Positions 9,422-17,835 of a DNA stretch of 21,089 nucleotides are shown one piece after another. Made by a program: the position numbers and the translations under genes. Source of the stretch: Perkinsus olseni (Eukaryota; Perkinsozoa; Perkinsida); NCBI GenBank assembly GCA_013115125.1, contig JABANN010000560.1:1-21089 (forward strand). Direction: 5' to 3'. The first letter of the stretch is position 1. Every line of letters starts with the position of its first letter. The notes under the pieces were generated by a model. That model had not been told where the DNA came from. It ran no database searches and saw only the letters and a program-made list of their open reading frames with translations.

Positions 9422-9716
9422 TCCAGCAGGTGAATCATCTCTAACCTGAAACCGCGCTGCTAGTGTTCTTTCGCACGCAATGTGTTCTAGCTTAGCGCCG
9501 GATGTGTCACCCCAAGGCACGCCTGATTTTTTCCGATCGTTACGGTCTACGCTTCGAAGAGAAAATTTAGGAGGACCTCAATTCGCAAGACGCTCTCTGA
9601 TTAAGTTGGCAATTGCCTCCGCGAGCAAATGATTCTCTTTCGTTGGAGGAGCTCGAGATCTTCAGGGCCGGCGTCGGGTCCGTTTTACACTTGCCGAGAC
9701 GGGTGACCTGTCACGG

Positions 9717-9798
9717 GTCAGTTCGGCCGAGTGGTCTAAGGCGCCAGACTCAAGTTCTGGTGGAGAAATCCTGGTGGGTTCGAATCCCACAGCTGATA
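9717..9798 (+). tRNA. tRNA-Leu (CAA), unit B
   Basis: 82-nt type II tRNA. The acceptor is GTCAGTT/AGCTGAT plus discriminator A, with pairs G-U, U-A, C-G, A-U, G-C, U-G and U-A. The A box region is GGCCGAGTGGTCTAAGGCGC, the anticodon stem is CCAGA/TCTGG with loop CTCAAGT (anticodon CAA), there is a variable arm TGGAGAAATCCTG, and the T arm GTGGGTTCGAATCCCAC is perfect. No intron and no encoded CCA. This is the intact partner of the deleted relic at 8946-8984. Confidence 0.93.
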
Positions 9799-9850
9799 AG
9801 TAATAGTCTGTAATTATATTTCTGTTCTCCTTTTCTGGCCAAAGAATGAC

Positions 9851-9923
9851 TAGCAGCTCCTTGTTTCGATCAAGGGACCTTTGGGTTATGAGCCCAACAC
9901 GCTATCCACTGCGCCAAGCTGCT
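9851..9923 (-). tRNA. Initiator tRNA-Met (CAT), unit B
   Basis: 73 nt on the minus strand, starting AGCAGCTTGGCGCAGTGGAT. The acceptor AGCAGCT/AGCTGCT is perfect with discriminator A. The anticodon stem ends in three G-C pairs (TTGGG/CCCAA) around loop CTCATAA. The T arm CCTTG-ATCGAAA-CAAGG has the A54/A60-type loop (GATCGAAAC) that marks eukaryotic initiators. Unit A and the 8721 relic are decayed relatives, so this is the only intact iMet here. Confidence 0.93.
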
Positions 9924-10000
9924 TTGACGGGATAATATGTTTTTGGCACCCGTAAGGAGGTTTCTGCTGATAGTTCGAGCTCATGTGCGGCTTACGCGTA

Positions 10001-10066
10001 TGCACCGTCCGGGAATTGAACCCGGAACATCTGCTTGGAAGGCCGATATCCTAACCATACGACCAA
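10001..10066 (-). pseudogene. tRNA-Gly (TCC) 3' portion, split by insertion (unit B)
   Basis: The minus-strand sequence has anticodon TCC in loop CTTCCAA, a perfect T arm CCGGG-TTCAATT-CCCGG and 3' acceptor ACGGTGC. At the 5' side it changes abruptly to unrelated sequence at 10066/10067. The missing 5' acceptor strand GCACCG is found at 12864-12869, on the far side of the 2.8 kb insert. The gene was therefore cut in its acceptor stem. Confidence 0.88.
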
Positions 10067-10240
10067 TTCTAGGGGAAAAAACCGAGAAAAGGGGAGGGGA
10101 AAAAGAGGGAAAGGGAGGGAAAGGGAGGGAAAAGAAGGAAAAGAAGGAAAAGAAAGAGGGAAAAGGGGAAGGAAGAGAGAAAGAAGAGAGAAAGAAGAGA
10201 AAAAGAAGAGAAAAAGAAGAGCAAAGGAAGAAAAAATGAA
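10067..10240 (+). repeat. Purine-rich (GA) tract
   Basis: About 170 nt of almost pure A and G on the plus strand, made of GGGA, GGAAAAGAA and AAGAGAAA motifs, starting right at the left insertion boundary. Read with the transposase-like gene it is a polypyrimidine tract 3' of the coding region. It could be a terminal microsatellite of the element. The open frames crossing it (Arg/Lys/Glu or Phe/Ser/Leu only) are compositional and not genes. Confidence 0.75.
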
Positions 10241-10428
10241 GCCAAAAAGGAGAGTATATACGTTTCATTGTATTTTTATTTTTTTCTCTCCGATATCATG
10301 TGCCGATGCGTTCTCGAGTGTAGCCAGCCGGTGAAGAGTGTAACAAGTTATTCTCTGTTAATCACCCCCAGAGCCTCAACTGACAACGCAAGCGAATAAC
10401 AACGAGAATAAAGGAGATTGTAGACAGA

Positions 10429-12822
10429 TCATTTGTCTTCAAGTGCATTATCTTGCAGATGAACTACTACTGCGGACCTGAAACAAACCTCGGAGTTCGC
10501 CAGGAATCGCTCATCATTACCCCCAGTCGCCTTCTCATCATTGTAACGTCGGCGCTTGTTGCTGTTGCGACGTTCCTTCTTCTCAGCGCGGCGCTTCTTC
10601 AGAACCCTTAAGGTCTCCAACTCATCAGGCGGCACATTCTCGGCTAGGGGACAGAACCGCACATGCTTCCCTTGTTCATCGGCGAATTGTTCGTGCTTCG
10701 GGATCGAGCTTCCATCTAACCCCGTGATGACAGCTGTTAGGCGGATACCGCACATGCCACAGCTCCTCCCAACGCCGGACACGGCAACTGTCACACTCTT
10801 CGCTCGCTCCCTGGCTCTGGTTCTCATCGCTTTCGATTCAGCATCCATACCAGGCCTAGTATCAAGGGGACATCGGCCAAACTTACTGCCGTCGGGCACG
10901 TGGCTGTTATATCCATCGACCAGAGGCTTACTGAAGAAACGGCATATCTTCTTAAGCGGGTCAGGCCGTGGTGTACCGCTTTTTGCTGTCGAGGGCCCTG
11001 GGGGAGATCAATGCCGATAGAACTGAAGCGCGAACTTACTCTCTATGGCTGGGGGCTCGGCAACATCAACACACTCGTTGGACGAATGAGCCGCAGTTCC
11101 CCGTGACTGGGACGATGCGATCTCTGTGGTGGCTTCGTGAGGAGTATGTGCAGTCACTGCACTGCACTGCACTGCAGTGCCTTGGAGAGCCGACCGCTTG
11201 ACAATGTCGTCAATAACATCAGAACTAGTGACGGGTGTGGGATCAGTATCGAGAGGAACCGGTGATATCAACCTCTGAGTACCTTGAAGAAATAATGCCA
11301 CATCGTAACAGGGAGAGTGTCTCTCCGAGGGACGAGGCTTACCTGGCCGAGGTTCCGGAAAGACGAGTTTCACGGCAGGGCGGAGATCCAACTCCAACCG
11401 CGCAGCGGCCTCTTGACCCCTCACTGTGGCGGGAATGGCAGAGCTGCGAATGTGGTTCAATCGCTTGAGGTATGTCTTCACGTCGTCAAGAGAGATGGAG
11501 TGTAGGGAAAGGGGCGCCTTGACTGCACAGTCCCTCATTGCAGAGTCGACCTCGTCAAGTACTCTCTTCACATAGAGTCGATAGATGGTCTCGGAGTTTT
11601 GATCCGGAACTTGACTTATCAGCTCTCTCAATACGCTCGTCACATAAGGAGACCAATTTTCGAGTTTAATGATGCAGTTCGTAGCGTGCAGTCCTCGCAG
11701 CCGACAGAATTTTCTCCTCGCCTTTCCCCCCGACCTGATCTCCTCAAAAGCTCCATTTCTTGGCACATCCTCAGCCGATTCCACGTCGAACTCGACGCCC
11801 TCTTCTCCGTCACCCGAGGCGTGTTGGAGGATCTCCCTCTCGAGCTCGGCATCTCCGGTATCTTCCTCTGCATCTAGGTTCAAGCATCCCTCTGCAGCTA
11901 GTTTCTCCTCCTCCCACTCCCGGCAGATGGCGCTATACCTCTCTTCGTCGATAAGGCGAAGATACTCGTGACCGAAGACGATCTCAGGAGGCTCAGAGCT
12001 CACCAGGATCGAGTTTCCTCCCAGATTTGCGAGTTGATACTCGCGGCAGCTCAGCGGAATCGGTATGGTCTCCTTCCCGTCTATCTCCCCGCCCAACTTC
12101 ATTTTCAGCCTCCTATTCGAAAATATCATACGCCATAATAGCTTGCAGTCGTACAACTCGCCCGACACTCTCGATGTCTGAGAGAAATCCTTTTTTATGC
12201 AGGCATGCCGACATTCGCTTCGGGAGCTGCCTCGTATGTGACGCAATCCCCCTTGCCCGTCTCTGATGAATGTGACACTGTCCTCGCTATCAGAGACGCA
12301 ATTACCGTCCACATGAACAAGGACGCTTCGAAAAGCGGACCAGAATCCTTCCTTCAATAATGGAGCCCCCACGCTGCCAGGGAGTGGTTCACCAGTGGAG
12401 TCGTTACGCTGAGATGGGTGGGTGCTCGCCTCTCCTTCACAGTCTAATTCCCAAAAAGTCCGTACGCATGCCTCTAGCCGGCGCCTCAGCTCGACGGGAG
12501 GTGGTATCATGCGCCTCACGTGCCGGCGGACTTCCTCGCGGGATGCGGGCTTATCCACCAGACCGGCTTTGGCCCGCTCAGCACGGAAAACCGCAACGTC
12601 CATATTGTTGTCGACGAAGAAACACCTTGAGAGGGCCGACGCAAAGCGGGTTTGGCGACTATGATTGTCTGTTGTGTTTCGCAACAGACGAAATATGATA
12701 TGTAGTGCATCGACTTTGAGCTGAATGGAGTTGGGCTCTCTCTCGAGGGCCGCAGCTATCATGGCCCTGTTGTTTGCCCCCGCAGTGCCGCAGCAGTCTC
12801 GATCGACATAGATTGTGGGCAT
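10429..12822 (-). CDS. Transposase-like protein (RNase-H/DDE-like C-terminal part), one 42-nt intron
   Basis: Exon 1 is 12822-11040 and exon 2 is 10997-10429. The intron 10998-11039 runs from GTAAGTTCGC to CTCCCCCAG, and the spliced frame gives 783 aa. Near the N terminus YVDRDCCG, KVDALHIIFRLLR and SALSRCFF, then RGSSRSECRH, follow the spacing of acidic residues I recall from transposase-like proteins with an RNase-H fold (relatives of the KDZ group and similar fish proteins). A central acidic region (LDAEEDTGDAELE) follows. Exon 2 adds a possible zinc module, CGMCG then HVRFCP, and a basic stretch KKRRAEKKERRNSNKRRR. The first acidic residue and the usual N-terminal domains are missing: the reading frame opens only about 40 nt inside the insert. 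The family assignment is from memory and tentative; it could also be a domesticated protein. Confidence 0.6.
10998..11039 (-). other. 42-nt intron in the transposase-like gene
   Basis: Donor A|GTAAGT and acceptor CCCCCAG|GG; removal keeps the frame open from AEPPAIE into exon 2, which otherwise lacks a normal start. Its length matches the small-intron class (38-51 nt) of the sortilin gene, so the insert uses the host's intron style. Confidence 0.65.
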
Positions 12823-12863
12823 ATCAGTGTCTATATTACACTATTACCGATATATTACATTAT

Positions 12864-12869
12864 CGGTGC
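12864..12869 (-). pseudogene. Severed 5' acceptor strand of unit B tRNA-Gly
   Basis: CGGTGC (minus strand GCACCG) is the 5' acceptor strand of the tRNA-Gly whose body ends at 10066. It is followed by the same flank as unit A (TCAATTGTATGAG). It is only six bases, but the flank makes the assignment firm. Confidence 0.8.
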
Positions 12870-12886
12870 TCAATTGTATGAGGGTA

Positions 12887-13058
12887 GATTTGCACTGTCT
12901 ACATAACACAATGGAGCTGTGCTCATACTAGCCTCGCATTATCACTCCATTCTCTCAACTACTCCACCTTTCTATCTGCTCTATCTCGTTCACTATGAGC
13001 CCAATCTACTTATGTTGTGTTCTACAACTACACCTACTGCAACGAGATAGTGCAGATT
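12887..13058. mobile_element. 164-bp MITE with GATT target duplication
   Basis: The element is 12891-13054 and begins TGCACTGTCT and ends AGATAGTGCA, a 10-bp terminal inverted repeat with one mismatch. It is flanked by GATT at 12887-12890 and 13055-13058. Unit A has the empty site with a single GATT (9288-9291, GTAGATTAGAAG), which proves the insertion and its exact ends. It has no coding capacity. The superfamily is not assigned; 4-bp duplications are unusual among the common TIR groups. Confidence 0.88.
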
Positions 13059-13116
13059 AGAAGTCTCGCGACTCACTGTGAGTCACTCACACACCTTCAG
13101 AGAATCATGAGAAATT

Positions 13117-13190
13117 TAGTGGAACCGAGAGCCGAACTTGGGAGCTACTGTGTGTTAGGCATTCGTCATAACCAACTAGACCATTCCAAC
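13117..13190 (-). tRNA. tRNA-Val-like gene (AAC), possibly decayed, unit B
   Basis: The sequence matches 9348-9421: loop CTAACAC with anticodon AAC, one acceptor mismatch, two anticodon-stem mismatches and one T-stem mismatch. Identity between units where the neighbouring tRNAs have diverged could mean recent duplication, conversion or constraint. Confidence 0.5.
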
Positions 13191-13522
13191 TCCAGCAGGT
13201 GAATCATCTCTAACCTGAAACCGCGCTGCTAATGTTCTTTCGCATGCAATGTGTTCTAGCTTAGCGCCGGATGTGTCACCCCAAGGCACGCCTGATTTTT
13301 TCCGATCGTTACGGTCTACGCTTCGAAGAGAAAATTTAGGAGGACCTCAATTCGCAAGACGCTGTCTGATAAAACCGAGCTGCTCCCTTCAAGCCAAATA
13401 GCGAAACCACAAAATATCTTACATGAGGACAAAAAAGACATCGTCTTCACCTTAGACATTTGCAGAGAGAAATAGATATCTGGAGGAGACTTTCCTCCGC
13501 CGGAGGTATTGGGCTAGCTTGC

Positions 13523-13555
13523 GTTGCTAGGTTAAGCCTTACCACACCTAGCAAC
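13523..13555. repeat. 10-bp perfect inverted repeat
   Basis: GTTGCTAGGT (13523-13532) and ACCTAGCAAC (13546-13555) are perfect complements around a 13-nt loop. No T run follows directly, so it does not look like a simple terminator. Role unknown. Confidence 0.5.
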
Positions 13556-13872
13556 TCAGCGGCTGGGACGGCGCTACCGCTCAGCACGACTTCGCGCGCA
13601 AAGCGTCGCCATCACCTGTCACCACCGGGAGGGAGGGCGAGGTGAATAAAAAAATAAAATAAACAACGACCGTTGTAAGAGCTACAACTGCATCAGAGTT
13701 GAGCTACAATGTTCTCTAGCCTTTTTATGTCGCTGAACGTGTCACCTTTGTGCCACGGGCCTCAGGAACGCTCTCGATTTTACGTATGTTAACAAGTTAA
13801 CTGCGATTATTGTAAGAATTTGTACTTAAATTAGGGGCGCGCGCACCCGAAGCACAAACGAATTCCTATAAG

Positions 13873-13935
13873 GTGCGGATGGTTAAGTCCCACTGCTGAG
13901 CGGGCAACCCAGCTTCGATTCCTGGGGTCGTTACC
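13873..13935 (+). other. tRNA-like relic (A-box/B-box-like), weak
   Basis: GGATGGTTAAGTCCC resembles an A-box region, CCCACTGCTGAGCGGG resembles an anticodon arm (Ser-GCT-like), and CCCAGCTTCGATTCCTGGG resembles a T arm with a B box. No acceptor stem can be formed and the loop sizes are off. It may be a decayed tRNA-Ser or the head of a tRNA-derived short interspersed repeat. Confidence 0.3.
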
Positions 13936-13973
13936 GCCGGAGAACTACAACGGAGATCGGTGGCGATGCCGCC

Positions 13974-14031
13974 GGCGAACTTTTCAATTTGGCATCGCAA
14001 AGCGGCTTAGCGATGCCAAATTAAAGTTCGG
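13974..14031. repeat. Long hairpin with 13-bp perfect core
   Basis: AATTTGGCATCGC (13986-13998) pairs perfectly with GCGATGCCAAATT (14010-14022) around an 11-nt loop. Outside the core GAACTTT and AAAGTTC continue the stem past a 2-nt bulge, with a further partial CGCC/GGTG match. It may be a small fold-back element or an expressed structured RNA; nothing in the sequence decides which. Confidence 0.65.
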
Positions 14032-14149
14032 TGGACGAAATGAGACATGGATGAGGAAAAACAGGGCAAAATTTGCCCGGCAAATGTATGGGACATGCAA
14101 AAAATGGCAGGGGAAGAAGTGAGACTGAAGTGAGGCTGGTTACCCCGCT

Positions 14150-14290
14150 CATTATTACATAATGGAACCGTCGATATAATTCAGCCCTAGGCAGACAACG
14201 AAGCCGAGGTAGCTTGCTTCAGGAAGCTACACAAGACGCAGTAATGAGGAATCGTGATGAATGAAGATCACAAAACTTCAACGCATCGTC
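14150..14290 (+). repeat. Dispersed repeat, copy 1
   Basis: Shares an ordered series of blocks with 20484-20595: CATAATG, GTCG(A/G)TATA(A/G)TTCAGC, CTAG, AGACAAC, GTAAT, AATCGTGA, GAAGATCACAA and CGC.TC. This copy has an extra hairpin (GTAGCTT/AAGCTAC) in the middle. The 5' block looks like a tRNA A-box region, so a tRNA-derived SINE is possible. Confidence 0.55.
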
Positions 14291-14689
14291 TTCTCCCGAG
14301 AACTCTGTCTGAATTGAACAAGATTGCTGTTAACGAGTTGGTGCCACACCTCCTCTCAGGGGTTGCATTATTCAACTTCAATAAGCCGTCCTCGTCCCAG
14401 CAAAGGACATTTCCCTGTCGGTCTGGCGATATGCATCAAGAGAGACCCACTGATTGTGGTTTGATGGATGGCCGATAGTGGGTCTCACGCACAGGGTGTG
14501 TGCGTCACCTGTCTTTCTGTCTATCTTTGACCGCTCAGGCGCTTAGTGCGCTTGCGTGCCACCAGGGCACGCGTGCTCTGCTCGGGCCGAGCCATGGCCA
14601 GTTTTCATTCGTACAACCAAAGTCTGAGTCGTAGTAGGCTCCATCGCTATCAAATTTATGCCTTAGTAGTTAGTTATTGACCTTGAGAC

Positions 14690-17600
14690 TCAATGGCATC
14701 TCCTGCGAGTCGCGTTCATGAGGCGGAGCCCGGTCAAACTCTCACATCTGGCTCCGATGCGGGGACCCTTCCGCCTCTGTGCGACATCTTCATTGTCGAG
14801 GAGGGCGCCGCTGACCAAGCCCAGGTTCTGGACGCCCTCTCAACGACCCCCGACCCTGAGGTCGGAGCTGACATCCTCTTCAGGACCTCAAGTTGAGGTG
14901 CATAGAGAAAGCCGTTGTCGGAGGAGGTCCTCCACGGCGGAGACTCCTCGAGCGACTTGCCCGCCACTTGCTCGTCTCTCCTGTCGAGGCGGTCCCCGAA
15001 GCGGTGAGGTTGTACCTTGTAGACCTTTCCCCTGAAGAGCTGCCCCACTATGTGGGGGAGCATCTCAGCTCAGCGTGCAATCGGGCCGCGGTCGGCCTAT
15101 TGCCGAGCGACACTTGTGTGGCCAGCCTGCGTTATTAGTGGCCTCACCATGAGCGGGGCGCGAGCTATAAGCCTGATCGATATGAACAGTAGTTGCGTCA
15201 CGCTCGTTTTTGCTCATTGAATTTTACCACTTACCTACCGTGGTCATGTTGAGTTCCCCCAGTGGGCAGGCAACCGTACACACTTCTCGAAAACTCCGCC
15301 ACCTGCTTCTCCCTATAGTGGTTTGTGCTGCTCTCCAGAACGAAAGGCTCGCTCGTTTCCCTGAAGCTCAGACCCTCACCCACGTGTACCGTCGCAAGGA
15401 CCTTTCCTCGCCTCTGGAGCTAAAGAGCTCTGAAGCAAGCCCTTTCAGCGAGGGTTGGACCGCTCGCCTTCTCCAGCGGAGACGCGAGGAGGCCAGCCAG
15501 AGCGCCGGCGGCCCGGCCAGTCCTCAGCCGGCGGTTCCTGCTCAGCACCTTCGCGGCTTCAATCACCAATCTGCCTCCTCGCCCCCGCGTAGGTCGGTTT
15601 CTCGAGAGCGTGGCGAGTTCGCCTCCGGGCGCTCAACGGTGCCTTCGGGCCCAGCTCTCCCGTCTCACGGATCCCGGGTTACCCTGAGGCCAAACCCTGA
15701 CGCCATTTCTAACGGGGACCGCAGAGCGGCCTCTCGAGACGCTGATAAGGCATCCTCAGCCTTCAAGGGCGGTCCCTTCAAAGGCGTGGATGACGAGCGC
15801 GGACTCTCGGGTTATGGCGTCAAGTAGAGTCGTTGGTGGTCCGGCGTGGCTGGGAACTCGGCGGTCCTGAGCATTACTTCCTTCTCACTAACCTCGTCCC
15901 GGAGTACACCCTCGAGGAAGCCGTGGGACGCAAGAATCCCGTGACTCTCGCTGATTTTTCCACCTCCGTTGCTGAGATCCGCTCCGCTCTAGCGGACGAG
16001 TGCGGGGGCCATTTCGAGGTCGAGAAGCTCTCGGCAGAACCCACCGGCCGCTCAAACCAAGAGTCCCTGACGAGCTTCATCGGGCGACTGGATGAGTGGG
16101 CCAGACGCTGTGCCCTGGCAGGGGCTCCTCTCGGTGATGGCCATGTCATTAAGGCGTTCCGTGAGGGCGTCAACGACGAGAGCTGCAAGGAGGCTTCCTA
16201 TGAGTACCCTGGCCGGTGGCCGCAATTTCGGTCTAAAGCACTCACGCGCGCGGCTCGCGCGGATGCTGACCGGTTGGCCAAGTCTGGTGGTCGGTCCTCT
16301 ACCCCATCGTCCTCCGGCAGGGGGGCACCGCATTCAAGTCGTTCAACGCCGTCGTCTAAGGTAGAACTGTGCCGTAACTCTCTCCGCGGGCGATGTCAGC
16401 GAGGAGACACGTGCATCTATCGGCACCTTGGGCCCAACGACTGCCGGCAGTGGGGCCCACTGCCGGCCCACTGAGTGGGCTGCCGAGGGTAAGTGCCGTT
16501 TCGTCAAAGACTGTAAGTATCGGCACGGTAGCGCGGACGAGAAGAACGCGCATGGTGGAGGACCACCATCTCGTCAGCCGACATCATCGAACAGGGACCT
16601 GAAGGCCATTTCCGCGTCTGATGCGAGCGGACACCCGGCGAGGCCGCCGGCGATAGCCATCCCGATTCTCCGGAGGAGGACCTCCAGATACTGTGGGCCG
16701 TCCAAGAGACCGCGGACGGAGCGCCTGCGAAGCAGGCGGGTCCCACGCTCATCCTGTATCCTTCTGGGGGGCAGTCCCCTTTCACGGCTCTTCTGGATTC
16801 TGGTGCTGTTCGAAACTACGTCAGTCATGAAATGGCTGTCGCAAGGGGTTGGAAGATCAGCGCATGCTCGACCTCTGCCAATCTCGCTAACGGCGCGGTC
16901 GTCAAGCTTCGCGGCACCACTGAGGTTGCGGTGAGCCGTGACGGTCGAAATCATGAGCTGACATTTTTTGTTCTCCCTGGAAGCGGCGCTTCCAGAGGCG
17001 TAGACGGGTCCACGTGCATCCTCGGCGTCCAATCCATGTGCGCACTTAAAATCTCCCTGTGCTTCTATGAGGTCTCGGGTTCACGCCAGCCTGGCGATGA
17101 CCTGGCGTCGCCAGGCCATCTGCAGTACGTGGCGCTTGCAGAGGAGGACCTTCCTATCACCGTTGTTGAAGAACGTGAAAACGTTGTGTTCCGCTGCGAC
17201 AAAGGCATCGATCAGCTCCCGGCTGTGGGTGGACCCGCTCAGGAGGGTGCGCGCGTCGGACGCGCGGGGAGGCTGGATGTGCAGTGGCGTCAGGCTAAGG
17301 GCCTTAACTTAAGGCTGCTCCGGATTACTCCATCCGCTTGAGACCTCTCGCCGGAGGCGAGACAAAGGATTGCCCTACTCAAAGTCATACAGTCGAGGTT
17401 CGGTGGTCGTCGTCGCCGCTGGCGCGGCAAGGGCCTGTACACGACTATTCTCGATCCCTCTTCGCCGCGCTATCCTCCTTCCAACAACAGTCGTACCTTG
17501 AGGAGCTCGACCGCTTCCAGGAGCGCGGTTGGTGGGAGCCTCTGCCCTCGGAGGGCACTGAGGACCACTCTTGCCTTCCTGAGGCGATCGCCTTTCCGGT

Positions 17601-17834
17601 GGTGCAGGGAGAGAAGGTACGACCCTGTGTCGACCTTAGGCGCGGGAACGCTACATCACCGCCGAGCTCATACCCTGAGGACTCCTGTGCCACGGTTCTC
17701 GCGCAGGTGCGCGTTGCTATCGCGGGTATTTCGCGCCGTGCGCGCGGTGAAGGACAAGCTTCGTCTCGTCGGTTGGCCTTTTATACACTTGATGCGGCCA
17801 CGGTGCGCCGTACGCCCCGAGGTCACTTCAAGTA
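14690..17834 (+). mobile_element. LTR retrotransposon fossil (gag, CCCH fingers, protease, start of RT)
   Basis: Parts in order: a gag-like region (about 14690-16360), two CCCH zinc-finger motifs (about 16365-16530, CQRGDTCIYRH and CRFVKDCKYRH), a retropepsin with LLDSGA and ILGVQ (about 16735-17050), and the start of a reverse transcriptase (about 17490-17834, AFPVVQGEKVRPCVDLRRGN). The order and the RT motif suggest a Ty3/gypsy-like element; CCCH instead of the usual CCHC knuckles in the gag is unusual. It is broken by several changes and lacks the rest of RT, RNase H and integrase. The right end abuts another retroelement fragment in the opposite orientation. No LTRs were found. The region is GC-richer than its surroundings, and its age looks moderate. 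Confidence 0.75.
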
Positions 17835-17835
17835 G

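Larger units (their letters stand above)
8822..9578. repeat. Tandem tRNA-cluster duplication, unit A (about 757 bp)
   Basis: Unit A aligns end to end with unit B (9579-13347) once the two insertions in B are set aside. Shared landmarks are CAATTCGCA(A/G)GACGCTCTC at the start, GTTGGCAATTGCCTCCGCGA, the tRNA-Leu, the iMet gene, the tRNA-Gly, the tRNA-Val-like gene and the end GAAGAGAAAATTTAGGAGGA. Unit A differs by point changes, a 43-nt deletion inside tRNA-Leu and a 14-nt insertion inside iMet. B without its insertions is about 804 bp. Confidence 0.9.
10067..12863. mobile_element. 2.8-kb insertion in tRNA-Gly carrying a transposase-like gene
   Basis: Both boundaries are defined by comparison with unit A: homology to the tRNA unit stops after GACCAA at 10066 and resumes with CGGTGCTCAATTGTATGAG at 12864. 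The insert holds one spliced minus-strand gene (12822-10429) and a purine-rich tract at the left end. I see no clear terminal inverted repeats and no clear target duplication; ACCGATA and TATCGGT form a 7-bp inverted repeat across the right junction. The encoded protein seems to lack its N-terminal part, so this may be a truncated copy of a longer element. The family is not assigned. Confidence 0.8.
9579..13347. repeat. Tandem tRNA-cluster duplication, unit B, interrupted twice
   Basis: Same unit as 8822-9578. It is interrupted by a 2797-bp insert (10067-12863) inside the tRNA-Gly and by a 164-bp MITE (12891-13054). Removing both, and one copy of the MITE's 4-bp duplication, restores colinearity with unit A from start to end. 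A third unit begins at 13348 (CAATTCGCAAGACGCTGTCT) but stops matching after about 25 bp, so the array once extended further or the right breakpoint lies there. Confidence 0.88.
13373..14689. other. Non-coding stretch with hairpins and repeats
   Basis: No convincing coding region. It holds a 10-bp hairpin at 13523-13555, a tRNA-like relic at 13873-13935, a long hairpin at 13974-14031 and one copy of a dispersed repeat at 14150-14290. The part after 14500 may include the 5' end of the following retroelement, but I could not define an LTR. Confidence 0.4.

Noticed and set aside
10040-10075. Helitron end (CTAG next to an A/T boundary) at the left edge of the 2.8-kb insert
   Set aside because: No 3' hairpin before the CTAG, no TC at the other end, and the cargo is not a Rep/helicase protein.
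10067-10334. Lys/Arg/Glu-rich and Phe/Ser-rich open frames
   Set aside because: They are produced by the purine tract on the two strands and have no protein-like composition outside it.
11155-11182. Short TGCAC tandem/palindromic repeat
   Set aside because: It is a brief low-complexity patch inside exon 1 of the transposase-like gene and is read through in frame.
11599-11971. Plus-strand open frames opposite the transposase-like gene
   Set aside because: Shadow frames of the long minus-strand coding region, Ser/Pro/Arg-rich from its acidic codons.
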